NCBI GenBank assembly: GCA_003427395.1
Contig: BFEA01000537.1
Location: 414,586-438,161 of the forward strand
DNA: 23,576 nt
Source: Chara braunii
Taxonomy: Eukaryota > Streptophyta > Charophyceae > Charales > Characeae
Reading direction: 5' to 3'
The stretch's first letter is position 1; each line of letters starts with the position of its first letter. A program made the translations under genes and the position numbers. This document shows positions 9,834-18,021 of the stretch, piece by piece. The notes under the pieces were generated by a model that was given only the letters and a program-made list of their open reading frames with translations, did not search any database and was not told where the DNA came from.

Positions 9834-10482
9834 AAGTGCTACCAGAAACGTTTAGGGCCTCGTTCCACTATTCGCCATTTGCCACGAATCATCACGAGTC
9901 TTGGCGAGGCCGAGAACATGAAAATCGTGGCGGAAAACAAAGTATGGTTCCATATGTTCGCCCCCGCCACACGAGTTGTGGTAACCGTCCTGGCCTCAAC
10001 ACTGGACTGTGGCAGATGGCGGACCGGTGGAACGGTGCTGGCTTTTCGCCACATGTACACGGGACCGGGGGCATTGCCACACCACGCTCGAAATTTGCAA
10101 AATGGGAATGAACTTACCACTAGAACGTGGCCGGATGCACCCGCTCCTTTTTCACATTTTGAGAGTGGTGTGGTGAGGCCACAAAAATTCACACCACGCT
10201 CGCCAGCACTATGGGACAAGTCAGGCCTACTGCCAGGGCCGCGGTGTCAAGGCCGGTCGCCACACGTAACAGTTCACGGAGGGGTAACCAGTGCGGCCCT
10301 CCACGAAAGCCCATTGCAGGCGGGGGTATACGGAGGCCGTGGCGCCCGACCGCCAAGTGCTTTGGGACCGAATTTTTGACATAGACCATTCTGTGGTGAT
10401 TGGCGATGCAATGGAACGAAGTCGCGTTCACCAGGTGTGGCGGATGGCAAGCAGTGGAACGAGACCCTTACGTTGTAGCGAA
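9834..10482. mobile_element. Probable non-autonomous DNA element with terminal inverted repeats of about 40 bp
   Basis: The left end (9848-9887) and the complement of the right end (10473-10435) align as ACGTTTAGGGCCTCGTTCCAC against ACGTAAGGGTCTCGTTCCAC. They continue as TATTCGCCATTTGCCACG against TGCTTGCCATCCGCCACA. Weaker matching (GCTAC then AACG) extends a few bases outward on both sides. The interior holds a second, direct relative of the right end (GTGGCAGATGGCGGACCGG, about 10009) and the hairpin at 10078-10173. No transposase is seen. No clear target duplication was found, so exact termini are uncertain. Confidence 0.6.
10078..10173. repeat. Imperfect hairpin, copy A of a dispersed palindrome family
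   Basis: Arms 10078-10098 and 10153-10173 pair at 18 of 21 positions around CCACACCACGCTC / GAGAGTGGTGTGG, with a loop of about 54 bases. The left arm plus loop start (TGCAAAATGGGAATGAACTT, CTAGAACGTGG, GGATGCAC) recurs at 20330 and 21783. Confidence 0.8.
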
Positions 10483-10598
10483 GGCCCACGCGTTATACTG
10501 CCGTGAAAAAAAAACAAAAACAAATTTCATCTTTTTGTTTGGTCCTCGCCTGTGTGCCCGGGCGCATTTGCCCTGAGTGCAAAGTGTCAGGGTCGCGA

Positions 10599-10619
10599 CT
10601 TCGTCCTTTCTGGACGAAG
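10599..10619. other. Short perfect hairpin
   Basis: CTTCGTCC and GGACGAAG form an 8-bp perfect stem around a 5-base TTTCT loop. It lies between GGTCC-containing words that are also inverted (TTTGGTCC about 10539; GGACCAAAT about 10640). Function unknown. Confidence 0.6.
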
Positions 10620-10774
10620 CCCGCCGTGTGACCACACGGGGACCAAATACCTAAGGAAACCCGAACCAAATGCCTCAATGTTTTGAGACTTTTGGTCCTG
10701 TGAGTATGCCCTCATTAACGTCAGGTTCTGCAAGCTGATGCTGGAAAAAAAAAAAAGAACAGTCCCTGTTCAAT

Positions 10775-11050
10775 CTAGGCTACCAGAGTGGCTCGGGGTG
10801 ACTTGCCCAGCCGGGCCAAAAACATTAAAAAAAATAAAAATAAAATAAAATAAAATTTATTTTGTATTTTGAATTTGGTGAAGAATTTCGATGTGATCCC
10901 TGGGGCCTCGACTCACGAGTCAAGAGTTACGCTTCACGGGTGGGCTTTCGACCACGTGCGGCCTGGGGTGACTCATGCCAGCCGCAGATCGCCATCCACA
11001 TCGACTGCGGTCACGTTTTGCAGTCGGGGAAGGCCGTCGTAATGGCACCT
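10775..11050 (+). mobile_element. Diverged relative of the composite element
   Basis: A GC-rich left end starts near CTAGGCTACCAG (10779-10790), followed by an A-rich segment and then GAATTTGGTGAAGAATTTCG (about 10870). That word resembles GAATTTGGTAAAGATG near 5458 and the complement of about 5870. The GC-rich block has the direct pair GGCTCGGGGTGACTTGCCAG-like (about 10792) and GGCCTGGGGTGACTCATGCC (about 10961). TTACGCTTCACGGGTGGGC (about 10927) matches TTACGCTTCGCTGGTGGG at about 15813. The right edge is uncertain. Confidence 0.5.
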
Positions 11051-11086
11051 GACTAGTAGGAAGTTTTAAAAATATTTTGTGCGTTC

Positions 11087-12600
11087 TTTTTTTTTTTTTT
11101 TTTTTTTTTCTTCATTTAATCATCAGGGACAGGCGACTATCAGGCAGGCTATGAGAACCCGTCTGATTGGGGCCTGCACAGTTCGATGTCTCCATTCTAT
11201 TGGTGGTGAGCGTCACTTGTTAGAAATCGGGTCCAACGTCCCTATAGTTCAAACATGATACTCATGAGGTTCCTGAAACACATTTCGACTCAAATGACCT
11301 CTTCACCATATAGGTGCCAGAACTGGCTTGATCTACTAGTCTATGAGTCTTTATAAATGAGATGTCCTAACTGACCACTGAAATTTCTGCAAGTCCTGCA
11401 AGATATGACATTGTAACAGTCTAAATTCGATGAAGTACACATGTACTGTGCCACATGCTACATGCCGAATCTGAGCTATGAGAGAGAGTATGGTGTATTC
11501 TTGCGAAATCATGGTGGCCTCGGCCCCATCAGCCAAGGTTCAATGATGATACCTGCAACCTTGGTCTTGATCATCTTGACTCCTTGTCCCCATGTTCTGA
11601 AGAAGCGGTCCCTAGCTACTCTTTTGTTCAAAGCACACCTGGCCCTCCTCCAATCCACCCAAATCAGGGAACGTATTCCATCCAGAACCATATTCATGAT
11701 GTTGAGGTCCGAATGGAACTTGGATCGAAAAACCCTATCATTCCTGATTCTCCAGATGACCTGCATAATGACCGCTCTACATGCATGGGTCACGTACACC
11801 CAACCCTTGCCGACTGCCTCTGCATTGTGCAAGATGCCTTCCACCACAACATCCTCCTTCTACTGAACCAAACTCTCCACCTTCTCCCATAACTTAGCCC
11901 ACCACACCCAGATCCTCTTGGACTCAATGCAGCCCCACTATAGATGCGTAGCTGATTCCACCGTTTTTTGACATCTTCGGCACGTGTTATCTACCAGTAA
12001 TCTGTTCTCTGTTAGACATTTGGCTGTGGGGACAATTCTGTGAGACTGCATCCAAGTCAGGCTTCTCAGCTTGGCGGATGGAATCTGCTTCAGATTGTGC
12101 TACAATTTTCTGAGTTTAGTCCAATTAATTCCCCCGTTCAGGGAAGATCTCTCTCTGGGTTCCATCTGCCAGCGGTTACAGACCCCTAGAGGGAGAGACC
12201 ATGACTTGGCCTGCATCCTGTATCCCACTGTGGGCCGATATTCCAGGAGATTGACTTGTTTGAAGGGCTCGAGCATGGACCACCCCCAGTGAAGCGGTAA
12301 TGTTTGCAGACTATCAACTGCCTGCGTTCCCATAGGACAAAAAAAAATATTCTTGTCCTTACTTGCTGGTTTCGAACAGACGACTATGGACTTAACCTGT
12401 CCGAGCTCAATAACCATCTCCTTTGTTTCCAGTAGGATGTTGGAAAACCCATTCTCGTTATTTTGTATGGTGTAAGGTGTGGCGATAAACTCAAATGGGG
12501 AAAAACAAGGAGTTTACTATTGTATTTCGAGAACTAAGCATAACCAGGGGAACATAAATAGCAGATCTTCCATGGTCGGAGCAACAGTGTTAACCAAGAC
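11087..12600 (-). mobile_element. 5'-truncated LINE (non-LTR retrotransposon) relic with poly-A tail
   Basis: On the minus strand the order is a degraded post-reverse-transcriptase coding region (about 12600-11509), a 3' untranslated stretch of about 400 bp, and a 23-A tail (plus-strand T at 11087-11109). The upstream endonuclease and catalytic reverse-transcriptase domains are absent, as expected for 5' truncation during target-primed reverse transcription. The 5' limit is approximate: readable LINE-like sequence fades near 12600. I looked for a duplication of the tail-flanking bases (ATTTTGTGCGTTC) upstream and found no convincing copy, so the copy is old or its end is misplaced. Confidence 0.7.
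11509..12600 (-). pseudogene. LINE ORF2 C-terminal fragment with zf-RVT-type zinc-binding motif
   Basis: One minus-strand frame reads through with no frameshift from 12513 to a TGA at 11509-11511. It is broken only by three TAG codons (12102-12100, 11940-11938, 11862-11860). It contains a C-x2-C-x8-H-x4-C cluster: Cys codons at 11980-11982, 11971-11973 and 11929-11931, and His at 11944-11946. About 60 codons later comes VIWRIRNDRVF, which fits the W-x2-RN motif that typically follows the zinc-binding region in plant LINE proteins (zf-RVT family). Upstream, beyond a TAG-TAA pair at 12519-12514, the same frame gives VLVNTVAPTMEDLLFMFPW, resembling the conserved post-RT segment; before that the frame is lost. 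The catalytic RT core is missing. The protein is dead in the standard code. Confidence 0.75.
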
Positions 12601-12609
12601 TGTTCAGTG

Positions 12610-14700
12610 AAACTGTCAAGTCCCCGAGGGAGCACGCAGGGAGAGCCGAGATCAAACGCCCGTGACGGTAGACGATCCCTCGTGGCGATTATAAACTTGT
12701 TTGATATTTCAGAAAATTGGAAGAGACTAAGAGGGCTAATGTGGCGAGAGGGGAGTCTTGGACTGGATACTGAGTGACGAAGAGGAAAGAGGTAGGTAAA
12801 AGAAAAAAAAGAAAAAAAGAAAAAAAAAGGGGGGGAAATGTCTAGGGCTTACGCAGTGCGGCGAAGCATTATGAAAATGCAGGTGCGGGTTATGCGAGCA
12901 CGTGCCAATGTGCCAAATATTAGATCAAGTGATGGGTAACACACACAGCGGGGTGGAGGAGAGTGTAGGGATTGCGGATGTGAATCACCAGTGGGACCGA
13001 AGGTCTCTGGACCTGCGGGACAAAATAACGAGAGATGCGGGCTCCTCATTCGAGATAGGCACGCAACCACGGGAAATAGTGGCTCACTAGCCCGTCGGCA
13101 TTGTCGACAAGCGAGAGACAGGTGACGGGTACAAGGCGAGTAAAGTCCTCAGATAGTACCGAGGTATTGTAGACTATCTAGACCTAATAGGCGGAATCGG
13201 GAGAGAGAAAAGGAAAAGAGAAAAAAAAGAAAAGAGGAAAAAGGAAAAAGTGTTATAGCCAACACTAGAAAGGCGGTACGGAGGGCTCACAGGACAAGGG
13301 GCCCACCGCCAACTATCCAACCTCAGCCCTGCCTGGCCCTATGACAGGGCGGGACCCCCTCTCTACGAGGGACAGCGGTCGAGGGAAAAAATTAAGATCA
13401 GGGCCTGACCTGCGAGAATGCCGGTATCACACCCCCTACGATCAACGTCGGAGATTGTTTCGGGCTTGGCCAGCAAACCACGGTTCCGACTTGGACTCGA
13501 GATCCTCTCAGACTGTGTCTTTCCTAAAAAAACGAGATCACACCCCCCAACAGCCGTACCTAGACTGCCTAGGTTGTAAGCTGTTTAAAGTGTATGGACC
13601 CGGCACAACGGATACCTGCGGACCCCGAAATGGAAGGTATGAGAGAATGATCAACCCTAGTCGCTATCCCCGTTCGAATAAAACAAAAGCTAGAGCGCTG
13701 CGACGAGTGACTGGGAACATTAGGGAAACTGGGGAAACAGAGTGTAACTCGCGAACTGGACACCTGTCCTAAACACACGTCCCAAAGTCGGCCATGTGCC
13801 AGGCCTGCGTAAAGTCCGGTATGACACCCCTTTTTCCAAGAATCGAAGATCGAAACGGACTGAAGCAGTACCGCCCAAAGCGTAGTACGCTATTCCATAA
13901 GTTCCTTCACGAGGATCTGGCTAGCGCCAGAGCGAAAAGGCAAAGGAGAAAAAAGGGAGAAAAAAACAAGGGGATGCAACCCTAGTCCGACTGTAACGTG
14001 CCTGAACGGGCGAAACACACCAGGAATGTGGCGAGAATGTATAGGAACGGAGATCAGGGGATGTGGCGAGAATGTATGGGAACGGAGAACAGGGACCTAG
14101 CGAAGCCAAGTTCTGCGACTTTATAACTACTAGACAGAAGGGAAACGACAAAGGGGAGATGTAAGTTCAGAAAGAGAAGCCCTTATCACAAGCCACGTCC
14201 GAAAACAAAGTAAAGCAATACGACAAAATCCTGGGATATTGGGGAGGCAATGTATATCTCGCAATAGCCATCTTAGAATCCAGTCGCCTGCTTGCTCATT
14301 CGTGTCCCAACTGAGAAACTCATTCGACGCACTGTACCGGTCCAACTTGCTGGACGCACTGACCAAAAAGCCTCCGGCAGCGTCAAGTACGCACGTGACG
14401 TTCAATAAAGCAGACCGCGCTTGGTCGCTCCATGGGGCGTCGTGCAGAGCTCCTCACGATGTGGGAGCCACATGCTCCATAGGAAGCTCGCTGACCCTGC
14501 AGCGATCTTCGGTTCGAAAGTTCAGAGAGTCTGTCCGAAAAAGGAAAAAAAGACTCCGCTCACCCTTACTGCACCACCTCACCTCGCCTCATACCAGGGA
14601 CAAGTTCATGTCGCCCTTGCTCGGACCCATCATGAAGCCCGACAGCTGAGCAACACGCCTCCCCCGTGCTAAGCGCCCCGGGGTATGGCGAACGAACTCT
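12610..14700. other. No gene recognised in about 2 kb
   Basis: A-rich tracts lie at about 12800-12830 and 13200-13250. Frames at 13341-13772 (143 codons) and 14239-14649 (136 codons), both plus, give basic peptides with no recognisable domain and no detectable partner exons. A 37-bp direct duplication (ATGTGGCGAGAATGTATRGG, then AACGGAGA) sits at about 14025-14095. Otherwise nothing. Confidence 0.5.
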
Positions 14701-14716
14701 GCGATGGCCAAAGAAA

Positions 14717-14725
14717 AAACCCTAA
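14717..14725 (+). promoter_or_regulatory. Telo-box-like AAACCCTAA
   Basis: AAACCCTAA is the plant telo-box found in many promoters of translation-related genes. It is followed at about 14788-14822 by a pyrimidine-rich tract such as often lies in 5' leaders. No convincing gene follows, so this may be chance. Confidence 0.3.
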
Positions 14726-14865
14726 AATTTAACGCACCCGCGTCGCCGGATTGGAGCGCTACGGCGCCGCCTCCAACTTCGTCCCCCGTCTTCCTTCCTC
14801 TCCTTTTCCCTTCTCTGTTTTCCACTTTTTTGTGCCTGTTTTTGTTCACCACATTCCGTTGGCGC

Positions 14866-14915
14866 GAAGCTTCAAAATCACTATTTTTTTACCCATGGGG
14901 TGATTTTGAAGCTTC
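14866..14915. other. Perfect 16-bp inverted repeat with 18-base loop
   Basis: GAAGCTTCAAAATCAC (14866-14881) is exactly complementary to GTGATTTTGAAGCTTC (14900-14915). Each arm itself contains the palindrome GAAGCTTC. No mismatch is present, which is notable in a region where other inverted repeats are decayed. It lies inside an open frame (14704-15045) of no recognised function. Confidence 0.85.
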
Positions 14916-15153
14916 GATTTTCCTTATTTTGTCGTTGAAAAAATTAGAAAAATGTGGGATTCGGAGTCCTTCGGCCGTCGTTTGTGCGCAGTGGCCAATA
15001 ACACGGCGCGAAGAGATGTGTCAGTGTTGTCTTGTGGGTTCCTAGCACACAGTCCGAAGGCCGCGCTGCACTCACATACCGAGAGCAGCGGCCGCACATG
15101 CCCACAATGTCCACCCGAATTCATCCGGGGCGGCGGCCAGGGGGGTCACATGC

Positions 15154-15166
15154 GTTCCATCGTTTT
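15154..15166. repeat. Target-site duplication, left copy
   Basis: GTTCCATCGTTTT is identical to 15662-15674. The two copies bracket the tRNA-headed SINE exactly, and the left copy merges with the poly-T that is the element's A-rich tail on the minus strand. Confidence 0.85.
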
Positions 15167-15661
15167 TTTTTTTTCTTTTCTTTTTTTTCTTTCTATATTC
15201 TTCTCTCAACTTCTGTTTCTTTTACCTTCCACTACCTACTCCTAAGACTATCTAGAGGGGACCCCTGCAAGCATAGTTTCTTCTCTCTGTGAAGGGGAGA
15301 TTTCATGTTGCCCCTTGCCCCTAATGGTTAGGGTATAGGGTTGGGGCGGCCAGTGGGGGTCTGGCTGACACAAAGACCGAGACCTGCCAGTAGCTGCGCC
15401 TTCCTTTCTCATCGCCCCCCCCTTTTCATCGAGTATCAGCAGAGGCTATGGCCAACACTCTCCCACACACCACACACAACCGACTCGCGCTCACACTCAC
15501 ACCCGTGTCGGTCATAGACCCCGCTAATACCGATCAGGGGTATCCAGAGGACTATCACAGTCCGTTGGCACTAAGTGCGCCGCAGGCGGCCACGGGGCTT
15601 GAACCCACAACCTCCTGAATGCCACGTGCATGCCTAACCAACTGAGCTAGGCCGGTGGATT
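15167..15661 (-). mobile_element. tRNA-derived SINE, about 495 bp, bracketed by a 13-bp TSD
   Basis: Minus-strand orientation. The 5' end at 15661 begins AATCCACCGGCC. An RNA polymerase III A box TAGCTCAGTTGG (complement of 15638-15649, exact match to TRGCNNAGYNGG) follows, then a B box GGTTCAAGCCC (complement of 15595-15605, one base off GGTTCRANTCC). The box spacing is tRNA-like, but the acceptor stem pairs at only 5 of 7 positions and the anticodon arm does not form, so this is not a working tRNA gene. The roughly 420-bp body is not recognisably coding. It ends in an A-rich tail (plus-strand T-rich 15163-15190). Reverse transcription would depend on a partner LINE in trans; whether the LINE at 11-12.6 kb is related is unknown. 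Confidence 0.85.
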
Positions 15662-15674
15662 GTTCCATCGTTTT
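15662..15674. repeat. Target-site duplication, right copy
   Basis: GTTCCATCGTTTT adjoins the 5' end of the SINE and is identical to 15154-15166. Confidence 0.85.
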
Positions 15675-15699
15675 GGGTCCCGTGTGGGATGGCAGTCAT

Positions 15700-15995
15700 A
15701 CTTGCCGGTTACTTTATTTTCATTTTTTTGGTGTTCATCGCCTAAAACAAAAAATGGACGAAAACAATTTCTGGACATTTTTTTAATGCTGAAAAAGTGC
15801 CACACACCTATTTACGCTTCGCTGGTGGGTCGAGGCCTCAGGCAAACGTTGTTCAGTTTGTTTTTCTGCATAACATAGTGTTTTTGTGGAGTTTTTGGAT
15901 TTATTTTTTTTTATTTTTTTTTTTTTTGGCTGGGACCTTCCTTGGTCCTTGCACGGGATGGCCACCCGGGACCCGGGCGGCCCGGCTGGTAGCCT
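15700..15995 (+). mobile_element. Partial relative of the composite inverted-repeat element
   Basis: AGGCAAACGTTGTTCAGTTT (about 15840) and TTCTGCATAACATAGTGTTT (about 15864), followed by a T-rich run, match the left arm near 5490-5570 and the complement of 5860-5780. A GC-rich block, GGATGGCCACCCGGGACCCG (about 15956), recalls GGCCATCCCGGGGGCCCCCG at 6367. The end word CTGGTAGCCTAG (15984-15995) is the exact complement of CTAGGCTACCAG at 10779-10790, which suggests a shared terminus. Confidence 0.55.
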
Positions 15996-16285
15996 AGTGT
16001 TCAATGCAAATTTGACCGCAATTCTGGAAAGGCAGGTGGGGCACTTCCGAATTTCCGTCTCCTGCAGGCGGGAGGAAACGAATGGGGGAGGGTGGCTGTC
16101 GAGCGTACCATTCTGACACCTGTCGAAGTTGTTTTGAGCCGCAATTCTTTTTTTTGAGCGGCAAGTTTTCGACAGCCTGTGTGGCGAGCCTCTTTACACT
16201 CGCCGTTTTTTTCATTTCCTTCTATACGCGGTGCTGCACACATGTTCCTTCCGCGTGGCAGTTTCTGCGTTTGTCGGCCTGTTTC

Positions 16286-16334
16286 GGTCGGAGAAATGGA
16301 AGTGGCAGTCGGTCGGAGAAATGGAAATGGATCC
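16286..16334 (+). repeat. 24-bp direct tandem duplication
   Basis: GTCGGTCGGAGAAATGGAA followed by GTGGCA is repeated immediately, with AATGG replacing GTGGC in the second copy. It lies about 400 bp upstream of the beta-helix gene. Confidence 0.8.
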
Positions 16335-16459
16335 TTTTTCAGGAAAAGAAAAGAAATAAACCCTTTGCAGAAAAAAGGAAATGAAATGGACCTCCCCTAC
16401 CGTAGCCCGGGTAAGCGCTCTCGGGGCGCAGGTCTAGCCAGGCCATTTCGAGGTGCTGG

Positions 16460-16533
16460 GAAAAGAGGAAGAAGAGGAGGAGGAGGAGGAGGACGACGAC
16501 GCCGAGGACAAGGAAGAGGAGGAGAGGACGAAG
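16460..16533 (+). repeat. Purine-rich (GGA)n/(GAC)n tract
   Basis: AAGAGGAGGAGG-type trinucleotide repeats with GAC interruptions, about 200 bp upstream of the beta-helix ORF. It could be part of that gene's promoter or leader, but there is no direct evidence of this. A short (AATC)n follows at about 16590-16605. Confidence 0.8.
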
Positions 16534-16720
16534 CCTGGGCGGGTGGGATGAAAGGGCAGACCGTTCTGGTCGCAGAGACGCACAGCGTAATCAATCAATC
16601 AATCACGTAGTTAGTCGTCGTTTTGGAAGATCTCGTCCCAAGCCCGAATATCGTGGCTAATACCGCAGCTACAACAGCGGCGGATCGAGCGAAGAAAGGT
16701 TGTCCCCGGAGCTACTCCCC

Positions 16721-17785
16721 ATGATCGTGGCGGTAGTCACCAGAGGTTGTCCTCCTCTCTTCTCGGCGACGGCGATGGCGATGGGGGCGCAAGCTGAGCC
16801 GCCGGCGGCATTCCGCCGCCATGGCCCCCTTCTTCTTCCTCTCCTTCTCACGGCTATGGCGGCCTTCTTGTTCCCCGTCGCAACGGGCACGACGCACGCC
16901 GATCTCGTGAATGCCGTGACTAAGGACTGCACCCTCATCCTCGATTCCGACGTGACTATGACTGCCAGTCTGCCGGATGTCAATACGGCCGCATGTCCGG
17001 AGGTGAAGCTGATAGGCAGGTGTTCTGCCGGTCTGTGCAAGATCGACGGTGCGAAGAAGTTCAGCTTTATACGTAATGCGGAGAGGCTTCACTTAGAGAA
17101 TTTGGAAATAACTCGGTGTAGGTGTGGAAAAGGACAGGCGGCCGCCGCCATCCGCGCCGATGTTGCAGTTATTAAGAACTGCAGGATCACGCACAACAAG
17201 GACGAAGGGGGCGGAGGTGTAGTGCATCTCTGGGAGGCCCAGATGACTGTCGAAAATAGCGTGTTCTCTCACAATCATGGCAGAACTGGCGGGGCCATTG
17301 TCCTTGATTCCTTCAGTACCTTGAACGCTACCGACGTCGTCTTCCGATACAATACTGCCGTCAGAGGTGGAGCTATAGAGAACGTCGAGAGCAATCTTGT
17401 GTGTGAGAGGTGTTCTTTCCTGGATAACGATGCGCAGGATGGCGGGGCTGTCTATTTGATTGACGATGATGGCACAGAGGCCACGTTTCGAGATTGCCAG
17501 TTTGTACGGAACCGAGCTCGACGTCGGGGAGGGATGGGCGGCGCTGTCTATGTGGGGAGGATCGATCCCGGGGCTAAGTTTTGTAATTGCAAGTTTGCAG
17601 AGAATTCGGTGACTTCCGGGAAGACTCGGCAGCAAGTCGTCAATCACGTCTGGATCGACATCAAGTCCGATGACTACGGGAACGTCACCTTCTGTCCGTC
17701 TAAACCTGCATCGGGAATATGGATTCATCCTGGGTTCATTATCAAGGAGGACTGCGCCGTCTGTACTTCAGCCAACGATTTCTAA
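16721..17785 (+). CDS. Secreted right-handed beta-helix (Pmp-like) protein
   Basis: A 354-codon intronless frame ending in TAA. Residues about 36-56 are strongly hydrophobic (LLLPLLLTAMAAFLFPVATG) after an Arg-Arg pair, as in a signal peptide. After a roughly 70-residue N-terminal part come five coils marked by FxxN and GGA(I/V): FSHN 182, GGAI 190, FRYN 208, GGAI 216, FLDN 233, GGAV 241, FVRN 261, GGAV 273, FAEN 292. These are the motifs of chlamydial polymorphic membrane proteins and of related beta-helix proteins in algae. About 15 cysteines after the signal suggest an oxidised, extracellular location. No autotransporter barrel, transmembrane tail or polysaccharide-lyase catalytic residues are seen, so an enzyme role is not supported; cell-surface or wall binding is inference. 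Translation might instead start at the ATG at 16775, which has a better context (G at -3 and +4) and puts the hydrophobic segment nearer the N-terminus; 16721 has C at -3. Codon use is GC-rich, unlike its flanks. Fairly sure it is a real gene; function unknown. Confidence 0.85.
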   Translation: MIVAVVTRGCPPLFSATAMAMGAQAEPPAAFRRHGPLLLPLLLTAMAAFLFPVATGTTHADLVNAVTKDCTLILDSDVTMTASLPDVNTAACPEVKLIGRCSAGLCKIDGAKKFSFIRNAERLHLENLEITRCRCGKGQAAAAIRADVAVIKNCRITHNKDEGGGGVVHLWEAQMTVENSVFSHNHGRTGGAIVLDSFSTLNATDVVFRYNTAVRGGAIENVESNLVCERCSFLDNDAQDGGAVYLIDDDGTEATFRDCQFVRNRARRRGGMGGAVYVGRIDPGAKFCNCKFAENSVTSGKTRQQVVNHVWIDIKSDDYGNVTFCPSKPASGIWIHPGFIIKEDCAVCTSANDF

Positions 17786-17936
17786 GGTACACGCACACGC
17801 ACACGCACACTACGACTACACATGGTAGGTGGGTAGTATCGAGGAGTGAGTTACTGCGAGTAGGTGATAAATCTCTGTCTTTTTTTTGTTTGTAATTGTT
17901 GAAAGATCGATGCTTTATGGTAGGTAGGTGAGATCC
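17786..17936 (+). other. 3' flank of the beta-helix gene
   Basis: A (CACACG)n stretch (17791-17810) follows the stop. A TTTTTTTGTTTGTAA word ends at 17895; TGTAA is the polyadenylation signal in chlorophytes and an upstream element in land plants, so cleavage may fall shortly after. The canonical AATAAA is not seen. Confidence 0.35.
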
Positions 17937-17965
17937 GGTTGTGCAGGCCGCCGTCAATATTCCTG

Positions 17966-18001
<36 letters not shown>

Positions 18002-18021
18002 AGTGTTTAACGCGTTAACTA
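17937..18021 (-). pseudogene. Nuclear copy of an organellar (plant-mitochondrial-like) SSU rRNA fragment
   Basis: On the plus strand TTGTGCAGGCCGCCGTCAAT, then TCCTGTTGAGTTTCAG, CCTTGCGACCGTACTCCCCA and GGCGGAGTGTTTAACGCGTT give the complement of the universally conserved 16S-like region around E. coli positions 860-930. The variant CAGCCTTGCGACCGTACTCC and GGCGGAGTGTTT fits my memory of land-plant mitochondrial SSU rRNA better than plastid rRNA (which has ATTCTTGCGAACGTACTCC). Several nearly invariant positions are changed: GGCCCCCGTCAATT became GGCCGCCGTCAATA, with extra bases before and after TCCT. It is therefore a decayed insertion (NUMT-like), not a functional gene. Its edges fade on both sides. 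Confidence 0.8.

Noticed and set aside
11064-12470. TSD for the LINE relic (ATTTTGT near 11074 and 12459)
   Set aside because: Only 7 bases match, and the second copy lies inside the readable LINE coding frame.
11509-12513. Alternative genetic code with TAG read as Gln
   Set aside because: At the second TAG the zinc motif normally has a hydrophobic or aromatic residue, not Gln; the RT core is missing; and upstream frames also contain TAA and TGA. Ordinary pseudogene decay is simpler.
13341-13772. 143-codon frame as a gene
   Set aside because: Basic, low-complexity-like peptide without a known domain; the surrounding DNA shows no gene structure.
15585-15655. Functional tRNA gene on the minus strand
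   Set aside because: A and B boxes are present, but the acceptor stem pairs at only 5 of 7, the D stem is poor, and no anticodon stem forms. The TSDs and A-tail show a SINE.
16700-16720. Extending the beta-helix CDS to 16700
   Set aside because: The codon there is TTG, not ATG. The first in-frame ATG is at 16721.
17937-18021. Plastid or bacterial origin of the rRNA fragment, or a functional rRNA gene piece
   Set aside because: The variable bases fit plant mitochondrial SSU better from memory. Changes at invariant sites argue against function. A plastid or bacterial source is not fully excluded without an alignment.
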